Source: Pseudomonadota bacterium (lineage in GTDB: Bacteria > Pseudomonadota > Alphaproteobacteria > Caulobacterales > Caulobacteraceae). From it: 13,072 nt of DNA. Position 1 is the stretch's first letter; each line of letters starts with the position of its first letter. The notes below the pieces were generated by a model. The model was not told the origin of the DNA and made no database searches. It worked only from the letters and a program-made list of their open reading frames with translations. The position numbers and the translations under genes were made by a program. The stretch spans positions 1-13,072 of the forward strand of contig JAEYUE010000139.1 in assembly GCA_023433655.1 (NCBI GenBank), read 5' to 3'. Positions 12,888 to 13,072 of this stretch are shown one piece after another.

Positions 12888-13072
12888 TCAGGACGGCCGG
12901 GTCAGAATCCAGCCGCCGACGCAGGCCAGCCCCAGGCCGACCGCGACGGTGAGGCCGAGGCCCGCGCCCGCCGCATGCACCATGGCGACGCTGGCCGGCA
13001 GGCTCGCCGCCGCCACGGCCTTGGCCGGCCGGGGAATGGCGCGGCGCTCTTCCCAGGCTCTCAGCGGCGGAC
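12888..13072 (-). CDS. DUF454 (YbaN-like) inner-membrane protein, C-terminal part
   Basis: Only the last 60 residues are in the window; the gene continues past the right edge. The visible part has the DUF454 pattern: PPLRAWEERRAIPRPAKAVA, which corresponds to the loop carrying the Trp, Arg-x-Ile-Pro and Lys landmarks. Two membrane segments and a TRPS-type end before the TGA stop (12890-12888) follow. The function of YbaN-like proteins is unknown. It is transcribed in the same direction as the decarboxylase operon and ends just before that operon's regulatory box, so it is probably a separate or upstream transcription unit. The identification rests on a fragment. Confidence 0.7.
   Translation of the reverse strand, partial: PPLRAWEERRAIPRPAKAVAAASLPASVAMVHAAGAGLGLTVAVGLGLACVGGWILTRPS

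Noticed and set aside
10211..12952. A 913-codon plus-strand open frame opposite ubiT, ubiU and the decarboxylase
   Set aside because: It spans several real genes on the other strand and its product is Arg/Pro/Ala-rich without family motifs.

Overview
The window is high-GC DNA with closely packed genes, strong G/C wobble bias and alphaproteobacterial-looking proteins. A Caulobacterales-type denitrifier such as a Brevundimonas or Phenylobacterium relative would fit, but the genus is a guess. I see no rRNA, tRNA, insertion sequence, phage gene or CRISPR array. The theme is life at low oxygen: denitrification, oxygen-independent ribonucleotide reduction and oxygen-independent ubiquinone synthesis.

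Layout. The left edge has the start of an unrecognised leftward gene (1-110), divergent from nrdJ (224-2473, rightward), the B12-dependent class II ribonucleotide reductase. All later genes read leftward. nrdJ converges on an alginate-export-type outer-membrane barrel (2513-3709). Upstream of that gene lie a strong intrinsic terminator and the copper nitrite reductase nirK (3781-4815, AniA-like class), then a SirB2-family membrane protein (5069-5473). A TonB-dependent receptor (6145-8208) and a YcnI-type copper-binding periplasmic protein (5620-6135) form a two-gene unit. The right part is one tight operon: a group II PLP decarboxylase (11048-12820), ubiT, ubiU, ubiV (8666-11030) and an AroQ-type chorismate mutase (8331-8666). 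The end of a DUF454/YbaN-family gene enters from the right edge.

What ties it together. Four 14-bp sites of the form TTGYG-N4-CRCAA (one with a mismatch) lie in intergenic DNA, before nrdJ, nirK, the TonB receptor and the decarboxylase-ubiTUV operon. They look like CRP/FNR-superfamily sites of the NnrR type (nitric-oxide/denitrification control). At nirK the site sits at the class II activator distance from a plausible -10 element. The inferred picture is one regulon that makes nitrite reductase, brings in copper for it (receptor plus YcnI), keeps dNTP synthesis going without oxygen (NrdJ) and keeps making ubiquinone without oxygen (UbiT, UbiU, UbiV) for the denitrifying chain.

Most unusual points: a chorismate mutase and an aromatic-amino-acid-type decarboxylase inside the ubiTUV operon; an apparent one-base shift in a six-G run that moves ubiV off its conserved C-terminus and into frame with the chorismate mutase; and an outer-membrane copper-uptake candidate sharing the control signal of a copper nitrite reductase.
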